Shown: positions 22,814-34,476 of the stretch, one piece after another
Layout: each line of letters opens with the position of its first letter
How positions within the stretch are numbered: the stretch's first letter is position 1
NCBI RefSeq assembly: GCF_002575655.3
Contig: NC_053035.3
Coordinates: 501,734,601-501,798,600 of the forward strand
Direction: 5' to 3'
From: Aegilops tauschii subsp. strangulata
Lineage: Eukaryota > Streptophyta > Magnoliopsida > Poales > Poaceae
Length of the DNA: 64,000 nt
Made by a program: the position numbers and the translations under genes
The notes under the pieces: model-generated
Database searches by the model: none
Seen by the model: the letters and a program-made list of their open reading frames with translations, nothing else
What the model was told of the DNA's origin: nothing

Positions 22814-24885
22814 TCCTGCTCATCCTCGAGTAGGTAAATGATAAAAACAGAATTTTTGATGTGGAATGCTACTTAACATATTTATCAATGTAATCTTCTC
22901 TATTGTGGCAAGAATATTCAGATCCATAAGATTCAAAACAAAAGTTTAATATTGACATGAAAACAATAATACTTCAAGCATACTAAAAAGCAATCATGTC
23001 TTCTCAAAATAACATGGCCAAAGAAAGCTATCCCTACAAAATCATATAGTCTGGCTATGCTCTATCTTCATCACACAAAATATTTAAATCATGCACAACC
23101 CCGATTTCGTCCAAGCAATTTTTTCATACTTTAGTATTCTCAAACTTTTTCAATTTTCATGCAGTACATGAGCATGAGCCATGGATATAGCACTATGGGT
23201 GCAATAGAATGGTGGTTGTGGAGAAAACAAAAAAGAGGAAGGTGGTCTCACATCAACTAGGCATATTAATGGGCTATGGAGATGCCCATCAATAGATATC
23301 AATGTGAGTGAGTAGGGATTGCCATGCAACGGATGCACTAGAGCTATAAGTGTATGAAAGCTGAAAAAGAAACTAAGTGGGTGTGCATCCAACTTGCTCG
23401 CTCACGAAGACCTAGGGCATTTGAGGAAGCCCATCATTGGAATATACAAGCCAAGTTCTATAATGAAAAATTCCCACTAGTATATGAAAGTGACAAAATA
23501 GGAGACTCTCTATCATGAAGTTCATGGTTCTACTTTGAAGCACAAGTGTGGTAAAAGGATAGTAGCATTGCCCCTTCTCTCTTTTTCTCTCATTTTTTTA
23601 TTTTTTTATTTGGGCCTTTTCTCTTTTTTTATGGCTTCTTTTTTTTTTTATTTTTTTTTTCGTCTGGAGTCTCATCCCGACTTGTGGGGGAATCATATCT
23701 CCATCATCCTTTCCTCACTGGGACAATGCTATAATAATGAAGATCATCACACTTTTATTTACTTACAACTCAAGAATTACAACTCGATACTTAGAACAAG
23801 ATATGACTCTATATGAATGCCTCCGGCGGTGTACCGGGATGTGCAATGAATCAAGAGTGACATGTATGAAAGAATTATGAAAGGTGGCTTTGCCACAAAT
23901 ACGATGTCAACTACATGATCATGCAAAGCAATATGTCAATGATGAAGCGTGTCATAATAAACCGAACGATGGAAAGTTGCATGGCAATATATCTCGGAAT
24001 GGCTATGGAAATGCCATAATAGGTAGGTATGGTGGCTGTTTTGAGGAGGGTAAATGGTGGGTGTATGGTACCGGCGAAAGTTGCGCGACACAAGAGAGGC
24101 TAGCAATGGTGGAAGGGTGAGAGTGCGTATAATCCATGGACTCAACATTAGTCATAATGAACTCACATACTTATTGCAAAAATCTACAAGTCATCAAAAT
24201 CAAGCACTACGCGCATGCTCCTAGGGGAAGGGTTGGTAGGAGTTCACCATCGTGCGATCCCGACCTCAACTCATAAGGAAGACAATCAATAAATAAATCA
24301 TGCTCCGACTTCATCACATAACGGTTCACCATACGTGCATGCTACGGGAATCACAAACTTTAACACAAGTATCTCTCAAATTCACAACTACTCCACTAGC
24401 ATGACTCTAATGTCACCATCTTCATACTCAAAACAATCATAAGGAATCAAACTTCGCATAGTATTCAATGCACTTTATATGAAAGTTTTTATTATATCCC
24501 TCTTGGATGACCATCATATTAGGACTAAATTCATAACCAAAGCAAATTAACATGCTGTTTAAGACTCTCAAAATAATATAATTGAAGCATGAGATTTCAT
24601 CTATTTCTTCAAAATAAAACCACCGTCGTGCTCTAAAAGGATATAAGTGAAGCACCAGAGCAAATGACAAACTACTCTAAAAGATATAAGTGAAGATCAA
24701 TGAGTAGTCGAATAATTATGCAACTATGTGAAGACTCTCTAAAATTTAAGAATTTAAGATCTTGGGATATTATTAAAACAGCAAGCAAAACAAAATAGAA
24801 GAAAATGACGCTCCAAGCAAAACACATATCATGTGGTAAATAAAAATATAGCTCCAAGTAAGGTTACCGATGAACGAAGTTGAAA

Positions 24886-24978
24886 GAGGGGATGCCATCC
24901 GGGGCATCGCCAAGCTTAGGCTCTTTATTTTCCTTGAATATTACCTTGGGGTGCCTTGGGAATCCCCAAGCTTAGGCT
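24886..24978 (-). repeat. Paired PPT-like hairpin module, T1 copy
   Basis: Two hairpins in sense, each preceded by CCTAAGCTTGG. The first (24945-24970) pairs CTTGGGG with CCCCAAG. The second (24888-24911) pairs GGCGATGCC with GGCATCCCC, with one mismatch relative to the T2 and T3 copies. Homologous modules occur at 35071-35160, 62461-62550 and 63196-63283. Confidence 0.7.
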
Positions 24979-25554
24979 CTTGCCACTCCTTATTCCATAG
25001 TCCATCGAATCTTTACCCAAAACTTGAAAACTTCACAACACAAAACTCAACAGAAAACTAGTAAGCTCCGTTAGTATAAGAAAATAAATCACCACTTTTG
25101 GTACTGTTTTTTAACTCATTATTTATTTATATTGGTGTAGTATCTACTTTATTCCAACTTCTCTATGGTTCATACCCTCCGATACTACTCATAGGTTCAT
25201 CAAAATAAGCAAACAACACATAGAAAACAGAATCTGTCAAAAACAGAACATTCTATAGTAATCTGTAACTCTCGAATACTTCTGTAACTCCAAAAATCCA
25301 TCCAAATTAGGAAAACCTTAGAAATTTGTGTACCAATCCATAGAAAAAAGAATCAGATCAAAAGAACGTTTCTGTGAATTATCAAAACTAATTTACTGAG
25401 CGCAGAAGTTTCTGATTTTCAGCTGGATCAACACAACTATCACCGTAAGCTATCCTAAAGGTCTTACTTGGCACTTTATTGAAACAAAAGCTATAAAACA
25501 TGATTACTAAAGTATATTAATCATGTTAATACACAAAAACAGTAAGGGTAAATA

Positions 25555-25570
25555 TTGGGTTGTCTCCCAA
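25555..25570 (-). promoter_or_regulatory. Post-ORF hairpin, T1 copy
   Basis: In sense TTGGGAGACAACCCAA forms a 5-bp stem about 50 bp after the ORF end, preceded by AGCGCTTG. The same feature follows the ORFs of T2 and T3. Confidence 0.6.
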
Positions 25571-25623
25571 CAAGCGCTTTTCTTTAATGCCTTTTTAGCT
25601 GGGCATGATGATTTCAATGATGT

Positions 25624-27464
25624 TCACATAAAAGATAAGAATTGAAACACAAAGAGAGCATCATGAAGAATATGACTAGCACATTTAAGTCTAACCCACT
25701 TCCTATGCATAGGTATTTTGTGAGCAAACGACTTATGGGAACAAGAAACAACTAGCATAGGAATGTAAAACAAGCAAATCTTCAAGATTTTCAACACATA
25801 GAGAGGAAACTTGATATTATTGCAATTCCTACAAGCATATATTCCTCCCTCATAATAAATTTCAGTAGCATCATGAATTAATTCAACAATATAACTATCA
25901 CATAAAGCTTTCTTTTCATGATCTACAAGCATAGAAATTTTATTACTCTCCACATAAGCAAATTTCTTCTCATTCGGAATAGTGGGAATATCATAAAAAA
26001 AACTCGAATACTATAAATTGTTTCCACATTAAAAGAATAATGTTCAGAAAAAGGGTAATCATAATCATGACAAGTTTTTTAAATATAATCATCACTACTT
26101 TTTATAACATAAGTATCATCACAATAATCATCATAAGTAGCAACTTTGTTCTCATCATAATCAATTGAAACCTCTTCCAAGATAGTGGAATCATTACTAA
26201 ATAAAGTCGTGACCTCTCCAAATCCACTTTCATAATTATCACAATAAGATTCAACACCCTCCAAAATAGTGGGATCATTACTGCCTAAAGTTGACACTCT
26301 TCCAAACCCACTTTCATCAATATAATCATCATAAATAGGAGGCATGCTATCATCATAATAAATTTGCTCATCAAAACTTGGGGGACTAAAAATATCATCT
26401 TCATCAAACGTAGCATTCCCAAGCTTGGTACAAACATTAATTGCAGCAAATAAATTCTCAAACATATCATTCTCATCAAACATAGCTTCCCCAAGCTTGG
26501 GCCTTTGCATATCATAAGCATAATCACTCTCATCATTAATAGTATGGATAGCACCAATAGTATAGCAATTATCATCATCACAATGAGTAATAGGAGCAAC
26601 ATCATTTGGGAGGGATACCTTTTTACCTTTGCTTATCCGTCTTTTCTTTTTCTTCTTCACATTATGTGTGGGTTTAATCCTCTTTTTGGAGCTCCTTATT
26701 AATGAGATTGGTTGAATAGAAGGCTCCTCCTTGTTACCTTATTCATCATAAGAAATAATAGGAGGATATTGGGAAGTCTCTTCCCTTTCATTAGTATTCT
26801 CCTCATCTTCTATTTGTTTTCTTGTCTTTATGTAATTGGTAATATAAGGATTTTCAATGCAATTCACCACACAATACATAAAAATTTCTTCTAGATCAAA
26901 ATCAAGAACTTTATCCAGGACAAATTCTGGAAGATCATCAGTTATACGTTTCATTTGTTCATAACCCACAAGCAAACTAAGTTCATTATGATGCGCAAGG
27001 GAAATCAAGTCATCACAATTTTTGGACACGATTCGATCATGAAACAATTTGCATTGGAGATTTAAATGATCACGTTCATTGCAAAGCTCACAAGGATGGC
27101 AAAGAAATTTTAAATTTTCAGCACAAGCATCTAGCCTCTCTTGCAACCATTTAGTTTCTAAATACTTATGCCTCTTGCAAAATCTATCTTCCCTATTTGG
27201 TGTGTGCTTGCAAGCTCTATGCACTTCACAAAAATTGACATGCTTATAAGAGACTATTTTATCATTACTAGTGCAATCATCATTAGTACTATGGATATTC
27301 AAAGAGTTCATACTAACAACATTGCAATCAGGCTCATCATTCAAAGATTGTATGCCAAACATTTTATTGCATTCTTCTTCTAACACTTTGGCACAATTAT
27401 CGGAATCCTTATTTTCACGGAAGACACTAAAAAGATGAAGCATATGAGGCAACCTCAATTCCAT
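25624..27464 (-). pseudogene. T1 ORF, unknown Cys/His-rich and acidic protein, broken into three frames
   Basis: The first frame (27464-26739, 241 aa) starts MELRLPHMLHLF and includes a Cys/His-rich stretch (CEVHRACKH, CKRH, CHPCELC). A second frame (26660-26079) is acidic, with FDENDMF and FDEDDIF motifs and a duplicated STL..ND.TILE unit. A third (25953-25624) holds the conserved end, with CRNCNN, SCSHK and HRKWVRLKC. The N- and C-terminal parts match the ORF of T3 (61037-61813), so these are pieces of one ancestral ORF of about 610 codons. No retroviral enzyme or gag knuckle is recognised. Function unknown; it may be a gag-like or accessory protein of the non-autonomous lineage. Confidence 0.6.
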
Positions 27465-27559
27465 TATTGTAGTTTTCTTTTATAGACTAAACTAGTGATA
27501 AAACAAGGAACAAAAAGATTCGATTGCAAGATCTAAAGATATACCTTCAAGCACTAACC

Positions 27560-27577
27560 TCCCCGGCAACGGCGCCA
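27560..27577 (-). promoter_or_regulatory. T1 primer-binding site (tRNA-Asp)
   Basis: The plus strand reads TCCCCGGCAACGGCGCCA, the 3' end of tRNA-Asp, 10 bp inside the 5' LTR boundary at 27588. Confidence 0.88.
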
Positions 27578-27587
27578 GAAAAGAGCT

Positions 27588-29215
27588 TGATGTCTACTAC
27601 ACAACCTTCTTCTTGTAGACGTTGTTGGGCCTCCAAGTGCAGAGGTTTGTAGGACAGTAGCAAATTTCCCTCAAGTGGATGACCTAAGGTTTATCAATCC
27701 GTGGGAGGCGTAGGATGAAGATGGTCTCTCTCAAACAACCCTGCAACCAAATAACAAAGAGTCTCTTGTGTCCCCAACACACCCAATACAATGGTGCACT
27801 AGTTCGGCGAAGAGATGGTGATACAAGTGCAATATGGATGGTAGATATAGGTTGTTGTAATATGAAAATATAAAAACAGCAAGGTAACAAGTGGTAAAAG
27901 TGAGCGTAAACAGTATTGCAATGCTTCGAAACAAGGCCTAGGGTTCATACTTTCACTAGTGCAAGTTCTCTCAACAATGATAACATAATTAGATCATATA
28001 ACAATCCCTCAACATGCAACAAAGAGTCACTCCAAAGTCACTAATATCGGAGAACAAACGAAGAGATTATTGTAGGGTACGAAACCACCTCAAAGTTATT
28101 CTTTCCGGTCAATCCATTGGGCTATTCCTATAAGTGTCACAAACAGCCCTAGAGTTCGTAGTAAAATAACACCTTAAGACACAAATCAACCAAAACCCTA
28201 ATGTCACCTAGATATTCCAATGTCACCTCAAGTATCCGTGGGTATGATTATATGATATGCATCACACAATCTCAGATTCATCTATTCAACCAACACAAAG
28301 AACTTCAAAGAGTGCCCCAAAGTTTCTACCGGAGAGTCATGACGAAAATGTGTGCCAACCCCTATGTATAGGTTCCCAAGCTCACGGAAACCGCAAGTTG
28401 ATCACCAAAACATACATCAAGTGAATCAATAGAATACCCCATTGTCACCACGGGTATCCCACGCAAGACATACATCAAGTGTTCTCAAATCCTTAAAGAC
28501 TCAATCCGATAAGATAACTTCAAAGGGAAAACTCAATCCATTACAAGAAGATAGAGGGGGAGAAACATCATAAGATCCAACTATAATAGCAAAGCTCGCG
28601 ATACATCAAGATCGTGCCATATCAAGAACACGAGAGAGAGAGAGAGAGAGAGATCAAACACAGAGCTACTGGTACATACCCTCAGCCTCGAGGGTGGACT
28701 ACTCCCTCCTCATCATGGAGAGCGCCGGGATGATGAAGATGGCCACCGGTGATGATTCCCCCCTCTGGCAGGGTGCCGGAACAGGGTCCCAATTGGTTTT
28801 TGGTGGCTACAGAGGCTTGCGGCGGCGGAACTCCCGATAGGTTATTTTCTGGAGGTTTGGGGACTTATAGGAGAGGTTGGCATCGAGAACAAGTCAGGGG
28901 GCCTCCCGGAGAGTCCACGAGGCACAGGGGCGCGCCCCAGGGGGGTGGGTGTGCCCTCCACCCTCGTGGGGCCCCCAGGACTCCCATCCGGTAACTCTTC
29001 ATTCCGGTATTTTTTATATTTTCCAGAAAAATCTCCGTTGATTTTCAGCGCATTCTGAGAACTTTTATTTGTGCACAAAAACAACACCACGGTAGCTCTG
29101 CTAAAAACAGCGTCAGTCCGGGTTATTTCTAACCAAATCATACCAAAATCATGTAAAAATATTATAAACATGGCATGAATACATAAAAAATTATAGATAC
29201 GTTGGAGACGTATCA
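27588..29215 (-). repeat. T1 5' LTR (1628 bp)
   Basis: In sense it starts TGATACGTCTCC and ends GTAGACATCA, with target duplication ataac on its right. A (GA)n run is at about 28630-28652. It is repeated at 41915-43531 with about 1.5 percent difference by eye. Confidence 0.9.
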
Positions 29216-29266
29216 ATAACCATCTCAGAGCTCTGGTGTCATAAGTGTACAGTTTGTATAGTTTAT

Positions 29267-32205
29267 TGATGTCTAATACGCAACTTTATTCTTGTAGACT
29301 ATGTTGGGCATCTAAGCGCAGAGTTTTGTAGAACAACAGCAAATTTCTCTCGAGTGGATGACCTAAGATTTATCAATCTGTGGGAGGTGTAGGATGAAGA
29401 TATTCTCTCTTAAACAACACTACAATCAAATACAAGAAATCTCTTGTGCCTCCAATACACCCAATACAATGGTAAATTGCATAGGTGCACTAGTTCGGCG
29501 AAGAAATGATGATACAAATGTAGTACGGATAGTAGATATAGGTTTTTGCAATCTGAAATAATAAAAACAGCAAGGTAGCAAGTGATAGAAAGTGAGCATA
29601 AACGGTATTGCAAGGCTTGGAAAACTTGCCAAGGGTTCATACTATCATTAGTGCAATCTCTCAACGGTACTAACATAATTGAATCATATAATACTTGATG
29701 CGGCTTGAACTACGTCGTTATTTCCACAAAGAGGAAGGGATGATGCAGCACAGTGACGGTAGGTATTTCCCTCAGTGATGAGACCAAGGTAATCGAACCA
29801 GTAGGAGAACCACGCAACACCATGTAAACATCTCCTGCACACAAAGAACAAATACTTGCAACCCGACGTAAGAGAGGGGTTGTCAATCCCTCACGGGTAA
29901 AAAGATAGGTAAAATTGTAGTAGATTGTATAAATAGATCTCGCGGGAACGCGAGCTAAAATACATAATAAAAATTGCAGCAAGGTATTTTTGTATTTTTG
30001 GTTTAATAGATCTGAAAATAAAAGCAAATAAAAATAGATCGTGAAGGCAAATATAATAAAGAAGAGACCCGGGGCCGTAGATTGCACTAGTGGCTTCTCT
30101 CGTGAAAAATAGCATACGGTGGGTAAACAAATTACTGTTTGGAAATTGATAGAACTTCAAATAATCATGACGATATCCAGGCAATGATCATTATATAGGC
30201 ATCATGTCCAAGATTAGTAGACCGACTCCTGCCTGCATCTACTACTAGTACTCCACACATCGACCGCTATCCAGCATGCATCTAGTGCATTAAGTTCATG
30301 GAGAAACAGAGTAATGCAATAAAAACGATGACATGATGTAGACAAGATCTATTTATGTAGAAATAGACCCCATCTTGTTGTCCTTAATAGCAATGATACA
30401 TACGTGTCGGTTCCCCTTCTGTCACTGGGATCAAGCACCGTAAGATCGAACCCATCACAAAGCACCTCTTCCCATGGCAAGAAAAATCGATCTAGTCGGC
30501 CTAACTAAACCAAAGATTCGAAGAAGAAATATGAGGCTATAAGTAATCATACATATAAGAGATCAAAAGACTCAAATAACTTTCATGGATAAAAACATAG
30601 ATCTGATCATAAACTCAAAGTTCATCGGATCCCAACAAACACACCGCGAAAAGAGTTACATCAAATAGATCTCCAAGAGACCATTATATTGAGAATCAAA
30701 AGAGAGAGAGAGGAGAGAGAGAGAGAGTGGGAGAGAGAGAGAGAGATAGATAGATAGAAAGAGAGAGAGAAAGCCATCTATCTACTAACTACGGATCCGT
30801 GGGTCTACAATGAACTACTCACGCGTCATCAGAGAGGCACCAATGAGGATGATGAAACCCTCTATGATGGTGTCTAGATTGGATCTGTGGTTTATGGAAC
30901 TTGCGGCGGCTGGAATTGATTTTTGTCGACTCCCCTAGGGTTTCTAGAATATTAGGGTATTTATAGAGCAAAGAGGCGGTGCAGGAGGCCACTAAGGTGG
31001 GCACAACACACCTGGGCGCGCCTGGGCCCCCAGGCACGCCCTGGTGGGTTGTGCTCCCCTTGGATCTCCCCTCAGGTACTTTCTTGGCCCAACAGGTGTC
31101 TTCTGGTCTAGAAAAAATCACCAAAAAGTTTCCCTGCGTTTGGACTCCGTTTGGTATTGATCTTCTGCGAAGTAAAAAACAAGCAAAAAACAGCAAGTGG
31201 CACTGGGCACTATGTCAATAGGTTAGTCCCAAAAAATGATATAAAGTTGCTATAAAATGATTGTAAAACATCCAAGATTGATAATATAACAGCATGGAAC
31301 AATAAAAAATTATAGATATGTTGGAGACGTATCAAAACTCTCTCAAAGTGAGGCAAAGAATAACTCCAAAGTCTCTATTCTTATTGGAGAAAGTAGGATG
31401 AAATTGCGTAGGTAGTAAACCATCTCAAAGTTGGGTTTCCAATCAATCTTATGAACCACCCCAAAGTGTCACGAATAGTTCTAGAGATTGTACTCCGACA
31501 ACACCATATGATACTAATCAATCAACTCTAATGTCACCTACATACTCCAATGTCACCACGAGTATCTGCGAGTGAGACATGCATCAGATCTCAAATCCAA
31601 AGTATTCAATCCGATAACAGAGAAACCTCAAAGAGCAATATTTAGTTCACCACAAAAGAGATAGAGGGGAAGAACCCCATATGATATATTAACAAACTTC
31701 ATGGTACATAAACATCTCCTATAAAGATCACGAGAGAGGGAGAGAGAGAGAGAGAGACCAAACACATAGATACTGGTACATACCCTCAGCCCCGAGGGTG
31801 AACTACTCCCTCCTCGTCATGGAGGCAACAAGGATGATGAATATGGCCTCTGTGATGGATTCCTCCTCCGGCGGAGCAGCGGGAAAGGCCTCCAAATGAG
31901 ATCACTTTGGAACAGAGGCTTGCGGCGGCAGAGAAAAAGTTCTAGGTTACTTTTCGGACATTTCTGGATTTATAGGAATTTTTAGCATTGGATTCACGCT
32001 AGGGGGAGTCCCAAGGGTCCCACAACCTCAGGTGGCACGCCCGGGGGGCGTTCCCCTTGAGCTTGTGGGCCCCCTAGCACCTTCTGGTCCTTCCTCGAAG
32101 CTTCCTGGGTCCCTTCTTGTCCATAAAAAAACACCGTAAATTTTTATCGCGTTTGGACTTCATTTGGTATGGTTTTTCTACGAAATTAAGAAAATGGTGC
32201 ACATA
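29267..32205 (-). repeat. Older LTR remnant, interrupted by a solo LTR
   Basis: A diverged relative of the T1 LTR: it starts at the LTR terminus tgatgtctaat (29267), runs to 29695, resumes at 31335, and stays recognisable to about 32205, where it is truncated. It has no PBS or internal region. Its counterpart is at 43583-46440. Confidence 0.7.
29696..31334 (-). mobile_element. Solo LTR of a Gypsy element (1639 bp)
   Basis: In sense it begins TGATACGTCTCC and ends CAAGCCGCATCA, with no internal region. Flanks are atact on the left and aaact on the right, a 5-bp duplication with one mismatch. A GA/GATA-rich tract is at 30690-30772. A second copy (44011-45557) is in the duplicated block, with a 69-bp deletion near 44755 relative to this one. 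Confidence 0.78.
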
Positions 32206-32530
32206 TTATCTCACTAGTGATAATATAGACTGATCTATGAGAAATTGTACTAAAGTGTTTGATTGACTAAGGGGCTTGTTGAAACAGACTGCCAAGTACT
32301 ATCTTTGTGGAATGAAGAGGGAATGCAGCGATTAGTTGGGTATCAGTTGGCGTGCGAGATGAAGATTACTCTTTCATCCTTCTAGGGTTCAAGTCCCAGT
32401 TTGCATGAATAAATAGAAATGTTGCTGCAGACATTTGTGCAAGAGAGGTTGTACTGAACTATGATGTAATCCTATATTGAACTTTGATGAAATCTATGTA
32501 TTTCTGGACGACATTATTCGATCAAAGAAT
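32206..32530. other. Low-copy spacer, no gene seen
   Basis: AT-rich sequence repeated only at about 46445-46766. No coding frame or RNA gene is supported. It ends abruptly at 32530 against a truncated LTR. Confidence 0.5.
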
Positions 32531-33357
32531 GTATGATTTGTTATCTTTTCAAGTCTCTTCGAATTATCAGTTTGGTTTGGCCTACTAGATTGATCTTTCT
32601 TGCAATGGGAGAAGTGCTTAGCTTTGGGTTCAATCTTGCGGTGTCGTTTCCCAGTGATAGCAGGGGCAGCAAGGCACGTATTGTATTGTTGCCATCGAGG
32701 ATAAAATGATGAGGTTTATATCATATCGCTTGAGTTTATTCCTCTACATCATGTCATCTTGCCTAATGCGTTACTCTGTTCTTATGAACTTAATACTCGA
32801 GATGCATGTTGGATAGCGGTCGATGTGTGGAGTAATAGTAGTAGATGCAGAATCGTTTCGGTCTACTTGTCGCGGACGTGATGCCTATATACATGATCAT
32901 GCCTAGATATTCTCATAACTATGCACTTTTCTATCAATTGCTCGACAGTAATTTGTTCACCCACCGTAATACTTATGCTATCTTGAGAGAAGCCACTAGT
33001 GAAACCTATGCCCCCCGGGTCTATTTTCCATCATATTAATCTCCCGTCAACTAGCTATTTTTGTCGCCGTTTATTTAGGAATCTTTACTTTTAATCTTTA
33101 TCATAAAAATACCAAAAATATTATCTTATCATCTCTATAAGATCTCACTTTTGCAAGTGGCCATGAAGGGATTGACAACCCCTTTATCGCGTTGGTTGCA
33201 AGGTTCTTATTTGTTTGTGTAGGTACGAGGGACTTGCGTGTGGCCTCCTACTGGATTGATACCTTGGTTCTCAAAAACTGAGGGAAATACTTACGCTACT
33301 TTGCTGCATCACCCTTTCCTCTTCAAGGGAAAACCAACGCATGCTCAAGAGGTAGCA
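32531..33357 (+). repeat. T2 5' LTR, 5'-truncated
   Basis: Colinear with 37987-38814. The junction at 32530/32531 is where the duplicated block ends. Confidence 0.82.
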
Positions 33358-33368
33358 AGAAGGATTTC

Positions 33369-33386
33369 TGGCGCCGTTGCCGGGGA
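33369..33386 (+). promoter_or_regulatory. T2 primer-binding site (tRNA-Asp)
   Basis: TGGCGCCGTTGCCGGGGA, complementary to the 3' end of tRNA-Asp, 11 bp after the LTR end. Confidence 0.88.
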
Positions 33387-33570
33387 GTCTACGCACAAGT
33401 CAAGACATACCAAGTACACATCACAAACTCTTATCCCTTGCATTACATTATTTGCCATTTGCCTCTCGTTTTCCTCTCCCCCACTTCACCTTTGCCGTTT
33501 TATTCACCCTCTCTTTCTATTCGCCTCTTTTTCGCTTGCTTCTTGTGTGTTCGTTCTCTGTGCTGCCGTC

Positions 33571-34410
33571 ATGTCTGAAACTGGGGAGGTTATTGTTGAT
33601 AAGGATAATAATATGGAAAACTTTGATGTTTTTGATGATCCTCTTGAAGATCCTACTATTTTACACACTAAAAAGTTTTGGATTGGTAGCGGTAATATTA
33701 TTGGGAAAGGAGTTATTAAAGATTTCTTTACTTGTGCCGGTGCCCTGCCCTCTATGGGTGGGTCTATTCTTCATAGAACTAGTAGTCTTGTGGATGCTAT
33801 ATCCTTGCTCGTAGTTGAACTTGAAAGACAATATATCCATATGCATCCTTGCATACAAAGGATTTTTCTAGAGTTTTCCAATATCGAGCATTCTTCTGTT
33901 AAGCGAGCGGCTACTATCTTTTTGGCACATGAGTTCAGATTTATAATGAAAGAGGCCAATGAATTTTTTTCGCATTATAGGGTGGATGCTGGTCATCCTC
34001 CCATAGAAGCTATCCTTTTTAATCAAGAAGACTTAATGCGTTTACGATCTTTAGATCATGTTGCTTACAATGAAAACCTTAAAAAGAAGGTTCCTATCGA
34101 TGTTCTAGTAGATAGAATTTCTGAACTCAATGATGACTTTGCTATTCAGAACAACGGGTTAGGTTTTTCTCTTGAACAAAGGCTCGTGACTTATTGCCAA
34201 AAGAATGCTTATAATGATGAATTGGTTGTGCAATATAAGGGGCCAAAGGAGGAACCCATACCTCCCGAGCTTGATCTTGGGGACTTTTGTCCCATTAAAT
34301 TTAGCCCTTTTGATTACTTTTGCTTGCCACAAAGAAAACTTTCCGCTGAACGTAGTGAATATGAGATGAGTTTTCGTGATTTACCTTACCATTATTATGG
34401 CAATACCTAG
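33571..34410 (+). CDS. T2 ORF, intact 279-aa protein of unknown function
   Basis: The start chosen is the ATG at 33571 (MSETGEVIVDKDN); the frame is open further upstream but that part is leader and LTR. The protein has an acidic N-terminus, a central mixed helical region with a Cys-x-Gly segment (FFTCAGALPSMGG), and an acidic, proline-containing C-terminus ending YHYYGNT. No RT, protease, integrase or zinc knuckle is seen, and it shares no clear similarity with the T1/T3 ORF in the same slot. A conserved hairpin follows the stop within 70 bp. It could be a gag-like protein or an accessory factor. The intact frame suggests recent activity or constraint. Confidence 0.6.
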   Translation: MSETGEVIVDKDNNMENFDVFDDPLEDPTILHTKKFWIGSGNIIGKGVIKDFFTCAGALPSMGGSILHRTSSLVDAISLLVVELERQYIHMHPCIQRIFLEFSNIEHSSVKRAATIFLAHEFRFIMKEANEFFSHYRVDAGHPPIEAILFNQEDLMRLRSLDHVAYNENLKKKVPIDVLVDRISELNDDFAIQNNGLGFSLEQRLVTYCQKNAYNDELVVQYKGPKEEPIPPELDLGDFCPIKFSPFDYFCLPQRKLSAERSEYEMSFRDLPYHYYGNT

Positions 34411-34460
34411 ATCTATCCTTGCCTTTATGCCTAGCTAGGGGCGTTAAACGATAGCGCTTG

Positions 34461-34476
34461 TTGGGAGGCAACCCAA
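34461..34476 (+). promoter_or_regulatory. Post-ORF hairpin, T2 copy
   Basis: TTGGGAGGCAACCCAA folds into a 5-bp stem, preceded by AGCGCTTG, 50 bp after the ORF stop. Confidence 0.6.

Larger units (their letters stand above)
5601..29215 (-). mobile_element. T1: non-autonomous Athila-like Gypsy element, split by two later insertions
   Basis: The element is flanked by the 5-bp target duplication ataac (5596-5600 and 29216-29220). The 5' LTR is 27588-29215, PBS 27560-27577, internal region 22797-27587, PPT 22797-22813. The 3' LTR lies in three pieces (5601-6680, 13484-13776, 22555-22796), separated by a Gypsy at 6681-13478 and a Copia at 13777-22549. No protease, RT, RNase H or integrase is seen; the only coding remnant is an unknown ORF broken into three frames. 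By eye the two LTRs differ by several percent, so this is the oldest of the three nested insertions. Confidence 0.88.

Noticed and set aside
23150..24148. Short frames in the T1 interior
   Set aside because: They are not matched by equivalent open frames in T2 at the homologous position with constrained substitutions; treated as non-coding interior.
32290..32415. tRNA-like segment with GGGTTCAAGTCCC
   Set aside because: Only the T-arm-like motif is present; no acceptor stem or anticodon arm could be folded around it.
33238..33570. Upstream extension of the T2 ORF
   Set aside because: It covers the LTR end, PBS and leader; the ATG at 33571 is the first sensible start after the PBS.
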